A DNA stretch of 64,000 nt, taken from positions 267,102 through 331,101 of the forward strand of contig JALJCO010013366.1 of assembly GCA_023101725.1 (NCBI GenBank), given 5' to 3'. The stretch comes from Atherinomorus stipes. Taxonomy: Eukaryota; Chordata; Actinopteri; Atheriniformes; Atherinidae. Every line of letters begins with the position of its first letter. Within the stretch, counting starts at the first letter, position 1. Of this stretch, positions 1 to 12,260 are shown piece after piece. The notes below the pieces were generated by a model. The model was not told where the DNA came from, searched no databases, and was given only the letters and a program-made list of their open reading frames with translations. The position numbers and the translations under genes are program-made.

Positions 1-1580
1 TTGCAAATTTGTTCAAGCAATCAACTCGATCTCACTTGAGGTACCAGTCTGACAACAGGAATGATTAGAATCCTGGCCGGCTCGCTGCTCGTCACTGGGG
101 ACCAAGATGAGAGAGGAATTACAATGAAGCCTGAAATTGCGTGTTATTGTTACCTCCCTGTGTTCCTGTCCTTTTTTCTCCTTCCACCCTTCTCCTCATG
201 CCCATGTCTGTCCCCTCTATTCCATCCTCTGCAGATGTGGTAACAAGGTGTGACTGTCTGAGACAAAGCCAAAAGGGCAATTGTCTTGGATGGGAGACTG
301 GAAATAGCTCCTGTCCCGTCTTTTATGTCAGTCAAGTGTAAAAACCTCTGATTTAGGAGATGAAATATGCAAACTAAGTATAGGTGGAAATGTGTTGGTG
401 GTTTCGAGCTGATGGCCATTTTTCTAACAGAGGAGATCAGGAAGTGGTGAAAAAGAGTACATCTTTTCAAGTTTTCAGTTTTGTCTGGTTCCCTTCAGGT
501 TTGGATGAAATACATTAAAATGACCTCAGAAGCTCCTGCGAAATGCAGAGGGCAGAGGGAGACGGCTCTCGACTTGCTTTATATTTATCAGTCTCTCCTC
601 ACACGATGCTTTCAATAGGAGGGTAGTGGGGGTGAAATGACCTGACGGAAGCTGAGGAGAGGAGAAGCAGGCTGTTGATTCTCATTTCAGCTCTCCCATC
701 TCCCAGCAGGATTGTCTGAGACATAGATAAATACTGCCAGCACTGCGATTTATAAGCTGTGCAGCAGACACAATTTCACCCATTACCTGACTGACTCAAA
801 AGTCCAGCACGCTTCAGTCCCCTGCATACAGAGTGCCGTGATTTCAGCTGCTTTTGCCATTCTTGTTACCTCCCCTTTAGCTTTCCTCCATTTTTCTCCT
901 GTCAACATCACAGGGGGGCAAAGGGACTCTCAGACTGAATACTTATTTTCTAAGATTAAAAAGGGCACATTTTTTTAATACTTCGTTTGTTGTTGATTTT
1001 GAGTGTTTTCTGTCTCGTATTTCTTTTTTTTTTTATTAAATGCTGTTTTCTTACTGTTTGCTTTTGTGTCTTGCAGGGTTCTGTGCCACAGTAAATCAAA
1101 GTATTGAAACAGAAAGCAGACATTCAACTGATTTTTAAAAAATCTTTTATTAGAAGATGGTGATGTAAAATAAATCAAACAAGACTTAAGCTTTATCTTT
1201 TTTTCTTTTTGTTCACTGTCTTTTGTGCAAAACAATCAAATGCTTAAAGAATTTAAATCATTTCCTTCCCCTAAGGATCACTACAGAACTTTGGCACATT
1301 ATCTATCAACAGCTACAGTACTGGAGGACCATCTTGGATCCTACCCGTCCTCTGAGCTCTCTCCAGCGGGTGAGAGTCAGTCCCGTTGACTCATGTTATC
1401 TCTTGCTTTGTCCCTTTCTCTCTCTTTTCCTCTCCTCCCCATCCTTTTGCCTGTCTTTGCTGAATCAACCACAATGCACATTCAGAACAGCCAGTGTGTT
1501 GATATCCAGTTGCTGGCTCGTGACACGGAAACTCAGCTGCACCAACGCTGACAGACTTCTATCATATTATCCTCTAAATC
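1..1580. other. Unique non-coding DNA, no gene seen
   Basis: No open frame longer than about 120 codons and no recognisable protein similarity. T-rich runs occur near 1,021-1,034 and 1,197-1,210. A pyrimidine tract ending in CTCTGCAG near 220-234 resembles a splice acceptor, but no convincing exon follows it. No repeat family was recognised. It may be intronic or intergenic. Confidence 0.5.
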
Positions 1581-1800
1581 ACAGTTGTGCTTGAAAGTTT
1601 GCATGCCCTCCCATTAAAGACGGAAAAAAATCAGCTGCCAGTGAAATGAGTTGAAATTGACAAAAGTAATAAATAGAAATTTGATGAAAATTATATTGAT
1701 TTTGTATTGTGGTTCAACAGAAATATTGAAAATAAACAAACAAACAAGCATGATGGGGCTCCTGAACTAAAATTTTGTTCAGCAGCACTTTGAGAAGTGT
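1581..1800 (+). mobile_element. Tc1/mariner-like TIR fragment (related to the 53.4 kb element)
   Basis: This stretch shares an extended match with 53,445-53,690. Shared features are a CCCTCCCATTAAA block, a block around ATCAGCTG.CAGTGAAAT, an A-rich AAATAAACAAA part and GGGGCTCCTGAA. The left edge, beginning CAGTTGTGCTTGAAAGTTTG, has the style of Tc1-like fish termini. Only one half is present, so it is a truncated, non-coding remnant. Confidence 0.5.
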
Positions 1801-1802
1801 TG

Positions 1803-2130
1803 AAGTGAAATCAAATCAAAATGTATTTGTATAGCACATTTAAAAAACAACTGAAGTTGACCAAAGTGCTTGACATAAAATCATAATAAAACAGTTAATA
1901 AGCATATAAACAGACATTAAAATAAAATAACAGTTAACAATAAAAGCATTTAAGAACCCCCAAACACTATAACATAAATGAGTCTTCAGTTTTGCTTTAA
2001 AAGTACTGATGGAAGCTGAATCTGGGCTGCCACTGAAAAAGCGTGATCACCCTTTCTGACTTTGTTGGAAGAGGGAACAGCCAAGAGCAGTTGATCCGCA
2101 GATCTGAGGCATCTGGTGGGGTTGTATGGA
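1803..2130 (+). repeat. Teleost interspersed repeat fragment
   Basis: It begins with a motif of the type ATGTATTTGTATAGCACATTT followed by CAAAGTGCTTGACATAAAA, a recurrent layout in fish interspersed repeats. The segment near 52,392-52,480 has a similar start (TTTATTTACAAAGCGC, then GTGCTTGACATAAAA). The family was not identified by name. The open frames on both strands here (about 105 codons) lie in repeat sequence and are not taken as genes. Confidence 0.45.
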
Positions 2131-5100
2131 CAAAGGAGCTCAACAATGTATTGGGGTGGGGGGGCACAAAACAGTTTGTGGCTCCGAGACCACGGGGGGT
2201 CTCGGCTGGGGCCTCTGGGTCACCAGCAGCATCTGGGTGGCTGCTGATGACCTGGGTCTGGGGCCGTGCGGGCTTCCTCCTCCTTGCACCCTTTATTCTG
2301 CACGATGACACTGTGATGCTGCTTCCTGTTGCTCTGACTAGGTTTTACCTCTTCCCTGCGTAGTTCTGCGTGTGGTTGTATGATCTTATGATACTTAAGC
2401 CACCTGCAGGTCCTCCTGTAGGGGATTGTTAGTTTTGTTTTTCCAGCAAAGATCTTGGAATGTTGTTTAGGGGTTTCTATATAGAAGCATCAGTGAACTG
2501 TGTAAGTGTATCCTTTTATTTTTTTTCTCTCCCCCTCTCTCTCTCTCTCTCTCTCTCTTTTCCTCACTCCTTTCTCTCTGTTCCACTTTCTATCATTGCT
2601 TGCTTTCATTTCTCTCTTGTCAAGCCCAGCAATACGATGTAAAATGCTGTTGTAAACAAATGGTTAATTAAAGAAATAAAATGAATAAACAGGATATCGA
2701 GGGGAGCCTTGTGTTCATAAAGCTCCCCTTGGCAAAGCAAAACTGTTCAACACAATAAAGCAACCAGATCATCATTCTGCTTGCTACAATGCTGGACAGG
2801 ACAAGTAGAAAAATAAAAAAGAAAAAAAAAGTTATCTGCTGGCATCAGTAAAATGAAGGTCAATTAAACGGTGTAAAAAAATCACTTTATGCTCATTCTG
2901 CAACATCTCAACACTGGGTAATACTGGAACACAATAAGTTTAACTTTTAGATTTGAGCCTTGTCAATCTTTAAATACTACTTTAACATTACAATGTTTTA
3001 CTTTTAATTGTAATTATCGATCTGTTTTTTTTTTCTAATAGCCGTGTTCTCAACCGATGTCAATGATCTATTGTAGATGTATTAAGTTTAACTTAATTAT
3101 TTTAAAGTGATTGTCTGCAGATCTTGAAATCCACTTGTTTGGAGAATATGCATTAATAGTTCTTTAGAAAACTACAATTTCCAACTTTTTAAAAGAGTTC
3201 ACTTGGACTTTTTTCAATGAAGGATCTATTGCATATTTATTTCCTGCTTTTAAATCATTTGCATTTTCCCCAGGAATGAAAAGATTTAGCGCTGATGTCA
3301 TCTAAATTAGAAGCACTGTCTGCTTTGTATCCCAGTTTTATATTTCAGGGATGAGACAACAGAGTATTCATGCCTGGGCTTGTTGACTTCCATTTCCTGC
3401 TTTTTTGCTCCACAGTGTCTGCATGATTTTAAACCTCAGTATGTTTCTACATGACGTTCTTCAGTGACAGACACAGCAAACATGGATTTTTCTGTCAGCT
3501 ATTTTGTTTCCAGAGGTATTAGAAAACAGTTTGTCCTCCCTATTCTCATTCAAAGTCAAATTACTCTTTCAAGGCCTGCCAGTAATACAGGTTAATTGTT
3601 CTGGATGGCTGGATCACTTCCACGCAGTTCATCCAATTTCCATTTAAATTGAGCTATTGGAGCGTGACACGGGCAGCGCTCGGCTTTGCTCTGTTGCAGA
3701 CAGGCGACACCACCGCACTGCTGGATGTAGGGAAACCTGTTTACAGGTCATACTGGTGACTCTCAAGCGGCTGGCAACAAATAAAATGCAGACACACACC
3801 TTCCTGGTTCTCTCAGTAGGGCTTTAAAAGGGAGCAGTGAGAGCCTCGTATAGTCGAAGCGGTCAAGTGTGTATACATTACTGCAGAGTCAGTCTCCTAA
3901 TGTCACATGAACCATAAAGAACATGGAGCTCCTGATTTTGTCCTTTTTCATTACCATGGTGATGTTCTCAGACTTGAGCTCCTTTAGCTTTAAAATGTTG
4001 GTGACATGCAGGATTCATGCAACAAACAGGTTAACTGTCAGCAGGAGCACTCCACTGTTTTCGATCACAGCTGTTGATTTAAGGCTCGAGTTTCCTCCTC
4101 TTTTATAAATTGCGAACCGTAATGAGCCGTGATTGTTTCCTCCCTCTGTCCTTGTGTGGTATATCTTTATTTTTTTCTTACAAATTATAAAATCAAAGCA
4201 GCAGGTGTACTTCTGAAGACGTTGACAAATGAACTTGCAGCCGATGAGTCATCCTGATGTTTCTAAACATAATAAAAAAGAAACTCCAGGACTCTTCTGT
4301 TTCTTTTTCTGTCTGTACTTGAAGTTGACACCTTCCCTAACGCCACATTTGCATGAGAGATAGAGTGTGTTGTAAGTCACAAATTTATTCTGTCAAGCGA
4401 CAGTTCAGCCTTAATCTTCCACTCAAACTTAGATTTTTCTTATCAGCGCTCTTAATGTTGGTGTCAAGGGCTGCCCTTAACATTTAGTGAATTAATCAAG
4501 AAAAAGGATGAAAAGTTAAAGGTGACAAGTCAGCGTTAAATGGGATGAAACCTGCAAAGAGCCTCCAAACTGAAGTTTGCCGCAAAAAAAGCCAGGAATT
4601 GAGATTAAACACTGTCATCAATCATTTATTGCAACTCATAATCTGGTCATACAAAATACAAAATGACAGACAACTATGCTGTATATGCACACAACTCCCT
4701 CTAAACATGATAACTTAACCCAGATTCATTTTGTGTGGCTCATTAACATTATAATCAATTAATTAAACATTTCTAATCTAATAAAGAATGTCAACTGTAA
4801 GTGATGAACAGTTTTATCTTGCTGAACCACATGAACTAGAAATGTTATCAGTTACTGTATATGATGAGATGCAGTAGGCCTACAGTTACAGATATACAGT
4901 CTTGATTTCTTCTATATTTATATTTTTTTGCTCTTAAACAGCAGTTCTTAAAATAAAATAAGGAAAAACTATCAAAAATAAACAAAAAAATCACTCCAGT
5001 TATCGTGAGCAAAAATCCAAATCAATGGCAATTGATGATGTGCAGCCCTGCTCAAACAAATCACTCCTTAAAAACATGTTCACCAGCATTAAGTTAAAAG

Positions 5101-6106
5101 GTTTCAAACCATGTTCAAATCATAACAACCTTGAGAGGAGGTGAAAAGGGTGGTGGCTGTGTCTCATCTGTAAAAGAAAGGTTGCCAAACTATTTCTGTG
5201 GTTCTGGTGAGCCCCAGATCTCTGATCTCTAAGACACTGTACATGTAGATGACCACAATCTCTTTGGATTGAGTGGTGAGGTCTGACTCAAATCTTTGCC
5301 ACAACTGAGTGTTTTTTTTTTTACTAATCATAACCAAACAACTTGATGAAAAGACTGAAAGATTATTGGTTTTATGGTGGAATTTTAAGTAGTCGTTTGG
5401 TATCTGACTGGATCCCCCTCTGCATCTAAATGAGGATTTATTTTCTCTGCCATTATATAACTTTACTGACATTTATGTATTTGTCTATCAAATTGTCAGT
5501 AGAGAACTTTCCCAGAATTGGTAAACTTTCAAAACTCCCCCATGAACATGACCACTCAGTAAAGCCAGGAAAGATCTAAGGAGATCATGTTAAAAAAAAA
5601 AAAAAAAGAAAGAAAAAAAAAACGTAGACCCCTCTCACCTCAGTCGAGTATGTAAGTCTACACTTTCCAAATGAGTCAAAAGTGACATTTCTGGAAGTCG
5701 TTGGAATGATAAACCTCAAAGCTTTAATTTCACAGCATGATGAGTGCAAAGTGAAAGATCCAGGATTAATATACAGTCGACCAGGTACAGAATTCAGGAG
5801 ACATACAGTTTCCAATCAAGCATGAAGGTGGCAGTGTGAGGCTTCTCCAGACCACGTGTTGATGTATGGAGAAAACACTGAAACATACTGTATTAGCCCA
5901 GTACGCTCATGTGTATATAATTGTGAAATGCATGTTTAAATTGGTGAATGTGACTTTTTATTCAACATTAGAAGCTTCAGGGAAAATTCATGGAACTGAA
6001 AGAAACATGGATTCTGCTCCTGAGACAAAATCCAGATGAATGTCAAGGGGTTCAACGGGGTTATTTTTCAAGCAGTCAGATATCCCATGAGAGCACATCA
6101 TATGAA
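2131..6106. other. Non-coding stretch without recognised gene
   Basis: No supported gene. It contains the short CT microsatellite at 2,535-2,558, a small inverted repeat (AGGGGAGC at 2,700 with GCTCCCCT at 2,722) and an A-rich run near 5,590-5,622. The open frames at 3.9, 5.2 and 5.6 kb are short, have skewed composition, and show no domain. Confidence 0.5.
2535..2558 (+). repeat. (CT)n microsatellite
   Basis: About 12 uninterrupted CT dinucleotides lie inside a wider pyrimidine tract (about 2,517-2,580). Confidence 0.9.
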
Positions 6107-6600
6107 TTGGGCCTTTTCCATTACAGCTGCACACGGCACGGTACAGCACCACAAGCTAAAGACGACCAGGACGGTTTTTGTTTCCACACAGGAGAAGCAG
6201 TAGTCTACTACCTGGAAGTGGGTGGAGTAGGTGCGGTCGAGACTGCAGTGACGTCACTGCCGTGCCACGCGGTGGGCAGTAAAGTAAAAACAATAATGGA
6301 GGCATTGGATAATATCGAGGTGTTACTGCTGTTGTTGTTTTCTCTGTGGCTTGTAGTCACCGAAGACAGAGCCAGATATTTTTAGAAGAGGCGAGGTGAA
6401 ACACGTATGACGACAACTTCCTTTGGCCAATCAGTGGAGAGCCGTCAGGTACGTCACGTTTTGTGTAGGCTCAACACGGTTAGAGCTAGCTCTGAAACAG
6501 GTGCGGAAAATTGTAACGGCTCGTAACAGGTTTTCCCAGAGGAATCGCAGATAAAGCGTGCCGTGCCGTGTTATGAAAATGGGCAGTGGAAAAGGCCCAA
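6107..6600 (+). mobile_element. MITE family A, complete copy with 14-bp perfect TIRs
   Basis: The left end TTGGGCCTTTTCCA (6,107-6,120) is the exact reverse complement of the right end (6,587-6,600). The interior has no credible coding capacity; the 131-codon frame at 5,990-6,385 crosses the left end and is taken as chance. It contains the 14-base perfect palindrome CAGTGACGTCACTG (6,246-6,259), which embeds a CRE-type octamer. A partial inverted copy lies at 43,954-44,248, which confirms the element is repetitive. The superfamily is not determined because no clear target duplication was found. Confidence 0.8.
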
Positions 6601-6737
6601 ATGTCTCTAAAGAAAAGGGAAAGTTTTTGGAGCATCCACATCGGAGATATATCTTGATATCTGATGTGCAGTTATTTGGTCACACTTGTTACTGAAGGTC
6701 ACATTTAACATTATTATTTACAGATTGCCTCCAAGTA

Positions 6738-7022
6738 TTCCGCGGTGGCGTGGTGGTTAGTCTCACAGCAAGCATGTTCTCCCCGTGTATGTGTGAGTTC
6801 TTTCCAGTACTCTAGTTTTCCCCACTATCCAAAGACATGCATGTTAGGTTAAGTGTTTAACCTGTGTCTAAATTCTCCCTGAGAGTGAGTGTGAGAGGGG
6901 TGTTTGTCTCTCTGTGATGGACTGGTGACCTGTGCAGGGGGTACCCTGCCTCTCACCTGCTGATGGCTGGGATAGGACCATGAACTGGAATAGGTGGTTC
7001 TATAGGAAATGAAGGAATGCTT
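6738..7022 (+). mobile_element. tRNA-like SINE-type teleost repeat, internally deleted
   Basis: It opens with a tRNA box-A-like part (GTGGCGTGGTGGTTAG) and continues with phrases typical of a widespread fish repeat: GCATGTTCTCCCCGTG, AAGACATGCATGTTAGGTTA, GATGGACTGGTGACCTGT and GATGGCTGGGATAGG. The box-B part expected between CACAGCAAG and CATGTTCTCC is missing, so this copy probably has an internal deletion. Family assignment is from memory of the consensus style. Confidence 0.65.
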
Positions 7023-7142
7023 CCAAGTAAATAAACCTTACCCCCAGCTTCCAACTGTATAGCAAATAAAGTACATATTTTTGACTAGAGTGAAAACACA
7101 CACACAGACAGCCTGCTGTGCAGCCGGTATTTAATCTGTCCC

Positions 7143-7591
7143 TTAAAGGGGCTAGAGTCAGGAATTACGAAAGAATTAACAAGCATGTCCAGTTTTTTTA
7201 ATACTTATGGGTGATGAAGCGTTAAAAACCAAAGAACGAGCCCACCCACGTCTCTCTCCGTTGCCTTGAACAGGCTGTGTGCCTCATAAAGCGCTACAAT
7301 TCCGTGGCCGAACTTCCCTCGCTGCCCTGCGGACATGACGTCAAATGACTCTGCATCCACAGCTTTGACACTGTTAAGCGATAGTTATGGATTCTTCTGC
7401 TGTCAGCAAACGATCCAGATCAACTGAAAGACACTTAAAAGTGTAACTACAAAGAAAAAGCATAGTAAACAATATTATGGCTTCAGTTTGTGCACGCTCC
7501 CGTGATGGCTTGGCTCGTGGCTGCAGTTACCTGAAGCGCAGTCACGGCAGTCGCAAGTTTAGTTTCTTCATCTTGCCTCTAGTCCCTTTAA
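7143..7591 (+). mobile_element. MITE family B, copy 1 (TTAA-flanked TIRs)
   Basis: The ends read TTAAAGGGGCTAGAGTCAGG and, inverted, TTAAAGGGACTAGAGGCAAG, with TTAA at both outer borders. Related copies are at 35,902-36,165, 37,841-38,389 and 40,955-41,158. Shared interior blocks include GGGTGATGAAGCG, CGTCTCTCTCCGTTGCCTTG and a TGACGTCA octamer (7,336-7,343). It does not encode protein. TTAA borders fit the piggyBac or Kolobok type, but no transposase is present to decide. Confidence 0.8.
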
Positions 7592-7950
7592 GGACTATTG
7601 TAGCAACATGGCACATGGGAAAGGAGAAGAACCTGCAGCTTCTTTAGGTAAACTTTAACAAAATGATGAAAAACAAATTCCTGTTTTAACCTGAGTCGAC
7701 ACAATGGAGATACGGAAGCTCAATATCAAGCAGCATTTCTGCTAACATTAAAGTGCTGCTGACACAACCTTGACATCATATAATTTAGAAATGCAATACA
7801 GAAGAAAAATAAGGAATGAAGAATATTCCAGCAGAAAAAAATGCTGTTTTTTTGTTCAAAATCAGTTCAATCAGACAGCAGCTTATTATTCGATATAGTC
7901 TGTGTTGCCCCTCTGACCTGACCGATGTCCTGAAGGGTGTGGTCGTGAGA

Positions 7951-8028
7951 CCTGTTAATAGGCTATAAATAAAAGGCAGAAGACAGGAGCTTGTTATCAA
8001 CAACCAACGGCATGATTTATTCTGCCAA
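7951..8028 (+). repeat. Short dispersed repeat, copy 1
   Basis: About 75 bases (CCTGTTAATA through GATTTATTCTGCC) recur at 9,199-9,269 in the same orientation. They share AAATAAAAGGCAGAAGAC and GGAGCTTGTTATCAACAA. The element type was not recognised. Confidence 0.6.
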
Positions 8029-8222
8029 AATCCATGACAGAATATTAAAAAAGGATGATGTTCTCAGTTGGTTTCCTTATCAAGGTCCATCAAGCAAAAA
8101 TAGAGATTCAAAGAAACTACATCTAATGAATTTACAGTACAACTCCATATAGATCTGCAATTTGTGCAGCATTAAACCATAAAATCATAGAACATGTCCA
8201 CATCAATTTCCACTTCAAGGAG

Positions 8223-8818
8223 AACTCAGTAACCTTTTTACCTCAATAAATGATTTTCGGAATCCCTGTGGGGCTAAACAAAGTGTTTACGGAGCGATTC
8301 GATGTTTCTCCCCCTCCCGCCGGGGTCTCTGGCCTGCGAGCAGCACTTGCAAGTCTGCCTGACCCGACCCGAGCAGAACTTGCGACAACAGAAACTGCTG
8401 TACAGTACTCCGATCACGTAGCTTGCACTGGGCGCTGGGTGAAGCATCACTGCTTCAGACTCAATAATCACTTGTCATGTCCGCAAAAGGTAAATAAAAG
8501 TTCGTATTCTTACCTGCTGCCTACCAACACCAGGGAAAAATATAATCCATGGCATATTTACCCGCAAATCGCGGGTAAAATGTCCCGCTGCAGGAGAGAC
8601 AGGACTCTGCTTTGAGCAGAGGGAGACGAGGTGCTGCTCCCAACGCAGCAAAGTAGCATCAGCAAGCTAGTAAAAGCTTAGAAATGTATCACAGGATCAA
8701 AACAGAGGAAAGACAGGTAGAGAAGCCGTCTGTGTGCTGTGGGGGTGTAGGGGGGTTTGAACTTTAAGACAGTGAAAGGACGCCACTAGGGGGAGCCCCG
8801 AGCTGAAGTTACTGAGTT
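8223..8818 (+). mobile_element. TIR-bounded element of unknown family
   Basis: AACTCAGTAAC at 8,223-8,233 is matched by its exact reverse complement GTTACTGAGTT at 8,808-8,818. The roughly 600-base interior is GC-richer than its flanks. The open frames of 121 codons (+) and 65 codons (-) inside it show no recognised domain. It is probably a non-autonomous DNA transposon; an 11-bp match alone is modest evidence. Confidence 0.5.
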
Positions 8819-9198
8819 TTGCTTCAATGCACATACACATACGCTTCACTTTGTCTCAGTGAACCACCATTAACTTCTGTGCTCAAGCTTTCATTAAGCT
8901 TCTTAACAAACGCCACAGAACCAAATAGCAATTAACAAGTTACAATAACTACATATTTAGGACACGAATCAACTTAACTCATCACTGTGTCCCATTGGCT
9001 TACATGCTAAGCAGCTATCCCTATTATTAGCATAAAGTTCGCTAGCTTAGCGTCACATAGCATTGCACTAGGCAGCCATTTATAATCATTTTGGCCAGCT
9101 GCTCACTTCTACAACATTGTAGATCACATATTTACATTTTCACCACTTCTTTAAAATCTTCTTTCATGAACAAACTCAGATTTGACAAGTGTAACCCA

Positions 9199-9269
9199 CC
9201 TGTTAATATAAATAAAAGGCAGAAGACGGGAGCTTGTTATCAACAATCAAGAGCAGGATTTATTCTGCC
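9199..9269 (+). repeat. Short dispersed repeat, copy 2
   Basis: This is the second copy of the 7,951-8,028 repeat, with a few substitutions and a short deletion after CTGTTAATA. Confidence 0.6.
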
Positions 9270-9438
9270 GAGTCTGCCTACGGTGGGTTACTCGTACCTC
9301 TGCGCATTCTGCGACCTCTAGTGGTGGCTCTATATAATCCTTGCACAGTGACAACAGTAAGGGAATTATCACGCTTCCGTGCTCCGGTTTCCGGAACTTG
9401 TCAAATGTAGGTATTTCAAGTTCTGGGGCAGTTCAACA

Positions 9439-9788
9439 ATGGCTGAATCCAAGTCTCGATGTCACTGCTCTGTGTAAATCTAATAAACAACAACAGCCCT
9501 ACCTAAGTTTTCATGGATTTTCCGACTGAAGTGATACTAAGGAAGAAATGGATCAAAGCGATTTGCCGGGGTGAAGGGCCGCACTTTATAATAAAACAAC
9601 TTAGCACGTTTGTTTGTTGCCGGCACTTCAATGATGCAGACTATACAGCTGGCGTTAGCAGGCTAGCGTTCGCTGACGTGCCTAACTTTGTACATCTTAA
9701 AACACACAAGCATCTGAAAATCGGGTCTGTACCCTCCCATTTTCAGTGGATCAACTGGGGGACTGCCAAGAAAGGAGACCACTTATAA
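9439..9788 (+). pseudogene. Decayed THAP-domain fragment, left arm
   Basis: Starting at the ATG at 9,439, three frames in turn resemble a THAP domain. First comes a Cys-rich start (RCHCS), then QPYLSFHGF, then FPTEVILRKKWIKAI, CCRHFNDADY and LKIGSVPSHF. These match the THAP layout: an N-terminal Cys pair, a FH-FP segment, an invariant Trp, C-x2-H with HF, and a C-terminal VP-x-x-F. At least two frame changes and a stop (TAA at 9,475-9,477) break it. This is a remnant of a THAP-containing transposase gene rather than an active gene; the family assignment rests on motif order. Confidence 0.6.
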
Positions 9789-10190
9789 CAGAGCATTTTC
9801 ACAGATTTTGTGTATCAGACAAAGACATTGCCTCATCACATAGCAGCGGCTGCACACCACCTCTACTGGGTGAACGTCATGGCCCACGCAAGTTTTCAGA
9901 CGCGCAAAGTTAGGTACGTCAGCAAACGCTAGTTGGATAATGCTAGCCTGCCAGTGCCATAGCATAGTCTGCATCATTGACGTGCCTGCGACAAATAAAC
10001 GTGCTACCTTGTTTTATTACAAAGTTTGGCCCTTCATCCCAGCAAATCACTTGATATGCACTTGCAAAATGCACTTGATACACTTTCAGCTGTGACAGCT
10101 CTCTTGTCAACTCCTTGACTTCTTCCTCCGGTTGCTACATGTGTTTATGCTAGCTGAACATCATGGCCTAAGCCAGCTGATGCTCTTTTA

Positions 10191-10475
10191 TAATCAGTCT
10201 CCTTTCTTGGCAGTCCCCAGTTGTTCCGCTGGAAACGGGAGGGTACAGACCTGATTTTCAGATGTTTGTTTTTTTTCAGGCGCACAAAGTTAGGCACGTC
10301 AGTAAACACTAGCTTGCTAACACCAGCTGTGTAGTCTGCATTATTGAAGTGCCGGCTACAAACAAATGTGCTACGTTGTTTTGTTATAAAGTTCGGCCCT
10401 TCACCACGGGGAATCGATCGCTTTGATCCACTTCTTCCTTAGCATCACTTCAGTCAGGAATCCATGAAAACTTAA
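10191..10475 (-). pseudogene. Decayed THAP-domain fragment, right arm
   Basis: Read on the minus strand, the right arm gives CSRHFNNADYTAGV followed by HLKIRSVPSRFQ, the C-terminal half of a THAP zinc finger with C-x2-H and the VP-x-x-F end. It is the inverted partner of the left-arm fragment. A third, shorter piece of the same coding sequence lies at 9,783-9,977 on the minus strand. No intact transposase core follows. Confidence 0.55.
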
Positions 10476-10689
10476 GTAGGGTTGGCGTTGTTTATTCAAT
10501 TTACAAAATGGAACAGAGCAGGGACATTAGATTCAGCTATTGTTGAAATGGCCCGGAAGAGAAAACGCTTAAACTTGACAAGTTCCGGAAACCCGAACCC
10601 GAAACGTGATAATCCCCTATTAAGAATTTCCCATCGCATTTGGACACAGACAAGGAAAAATAAGGTTTAAAAAAACTGGGCAGTTCTAT

Positions 10690-12096
10690 TTGTTTTATTT
10701 AAATGTCTTTTGAAACCATGAACTGTCCAATGAACTACACCTTTTATCAAATTTACTTCAGACCAGACTTTTTACTCTTTTATACATTTTTGCCAATATT
10801 TAACGCTTTACATCTGCATTCTATGTAATTCATAATCTCCAATCTCCAATTTTATAATAATTTTGTAAATGCCGTCTTAAACAGAGTTCACCGTCTGAAG
10901 TGCCAATGATGCAAACAGATAACAAACAAAATATAATAAAATTACCCCCCCCCCTCCCCTCCTGCGCTCAAAGGATAGGGCAGGATAAAAAGTGCATACT
11001 GTTTCTTCATGTTCATTTATGCAGGCGTGCCTGTATCTGTTACAAAGATCATCATGAAGAACGTTTTCGCCTGTAAAACATGGCAAAAAATTATAAAATT
11101 GTGTTATCAACTCTTTAAATTTCACCCAGCAGAACTTTAAGCTCAGGCTCAGGGAGAGATAACTTATCACATGTGGTACTTATATTTTCACTTACATTTC
11201 CTTCATGTACCATATATTTTTCAGATTTTTATTGGTTTTCACTCGTTTTTGTTTAGATTAAATTGTGTTTATGGAGCAGACACAGATCGCCCCCCCAAAA
11301 AATGAAGATATTAATCACATTTCAATATTCATTGTTTTTGTACAGTAATTAAAACACTTTTTAATGTCTTTGAAAACAAAGATATATTTATGTCTAAGCT
11401 CAAGTCCCCATACTTACCTCAGTGACTTTATTATAATGGTAAAGCATGAGAAACCTGATCTTTGGCTTTATCTAACTCAGCCTTCTGCTCCATTTTTCTT
11501 TCACACGTCATGCTGGCTGACCACGGGTGCTCTGAATCGGCTTCGATGACTTACATCTGTCACACCCCCACACTCAGGCTATCCCAACTTCTCATAAAAT
11601 CCACACCAATCTGTGTCATCGATTCCTTCCCATCTAGAAATGAGCCCCATGTTGCACATATTGTTTTTAGATTGAAAAGGAGTTGGTCAACATCTGCTGT
11701 AAATCACAAACTCCCATTTAGAGGAATCCCTTCTCCCTGTCTTTGGGTCAAACCATTGTCTCAGTTTAATTTGGGAGGTTTTTTTTTTTCTTTTTCTTTT
11801 TCTTGGGTTACAACCCCAATAGGACATCCCCTCCATCGTTGTCTCCACTGCAAGAGGGAGGACTTGTGAACACAGCACTGTCAGATACAACATTAAAATG
11901 TTTAACCAAGTAGAGGGGCTCCATGACCCCACATCCCCACATTCGGGCACGCTCAGTGGGGTCAGGATGAGAAAATGGAGGTCACCGAACGTACAAATAT
12001 ATTTTGTTCTAAGACACTAAATGACACCAGAAAGGAGGGAGAGTCAGATCCACATCTGCTGATATTTAACCTCTTGATGTTTTTGCTTTAATTGAG
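10690..12096. other. Non-coding stretch without recognised gene
   Basis: No supported gene or repeat family. The overlapping frames at 11,462-11,869 (+) and 11,687-11,950 (-) arise from purine/pyrimidine skew around the T-rich run at 11,780-11,805 and have no domain features. Confidence 0.45.
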
Positions 12097-12260
12097 TTAA
12101 AGGGGCAGTTCACCCAAATCAAGTAAAACTAATATTTCCTCACTAGAGCCATTTTCATCCACGGAGCCGTGGTGTTTTCTGAGGCGTGGCAGATAGTAAC
12201 ACCAATGTTTGCTATGGGTGTTATTACTAAAGTCTCAGCACTTGGATGATAAAGAGGCTC
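12097..12260 (+). mobile_element. Possible TTAA-bounded MITE terminus
   Basis: TTAAAGGGGCAGTTCACCCA is a terminus style common in fish MITEs and fits the other TTAAAGGG elements in this window. The opposite end was not located. Confidence 0.35.

Larger units (their letters stand above)
9361..10615. mobile_element. Foldback DNA element with THAP-like sequence in both arms
   Basis: The ends are GGGAATTATCACG and, inverted, GGGGATTATCACG. Inversion of the left arm (about 9,361-9,790) matches the right arm (about 10,191-10,615) over hundreds of bases with scattered differences. Examples are GATCAAAGCGAT, CCGGAACTTGTCAA and TCTGTACCCTCCC in each arm. Between the arms, 9,895-10,050 holds a further partial copy in right-arm orientation, so the element has been internally rearranged. 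Each arm encodes decayed THAP-type zinc-finger sequence, the DNA-binding module of P-element-like transposases and many vertebrate proteins. Confidence 0.75.

Noticed and set aside
220..340. Possible exon after a pyrimidine tract ending CTCTGCAG
   Set aside because: No good donor follows before a stop codon, and the encoded peptide is unremarkable.
5990..6385. 131-codon plus-strand open frame
   Set aside because: It starts outside and ends inside MITE family A, across the TIR, so it is not a conserved gene.
11462..11950. 135-codon plus frame and 87-codon minus frame
   Set aside because: They overlap on opposite strands across a T-rich run, with no domain or splice context.
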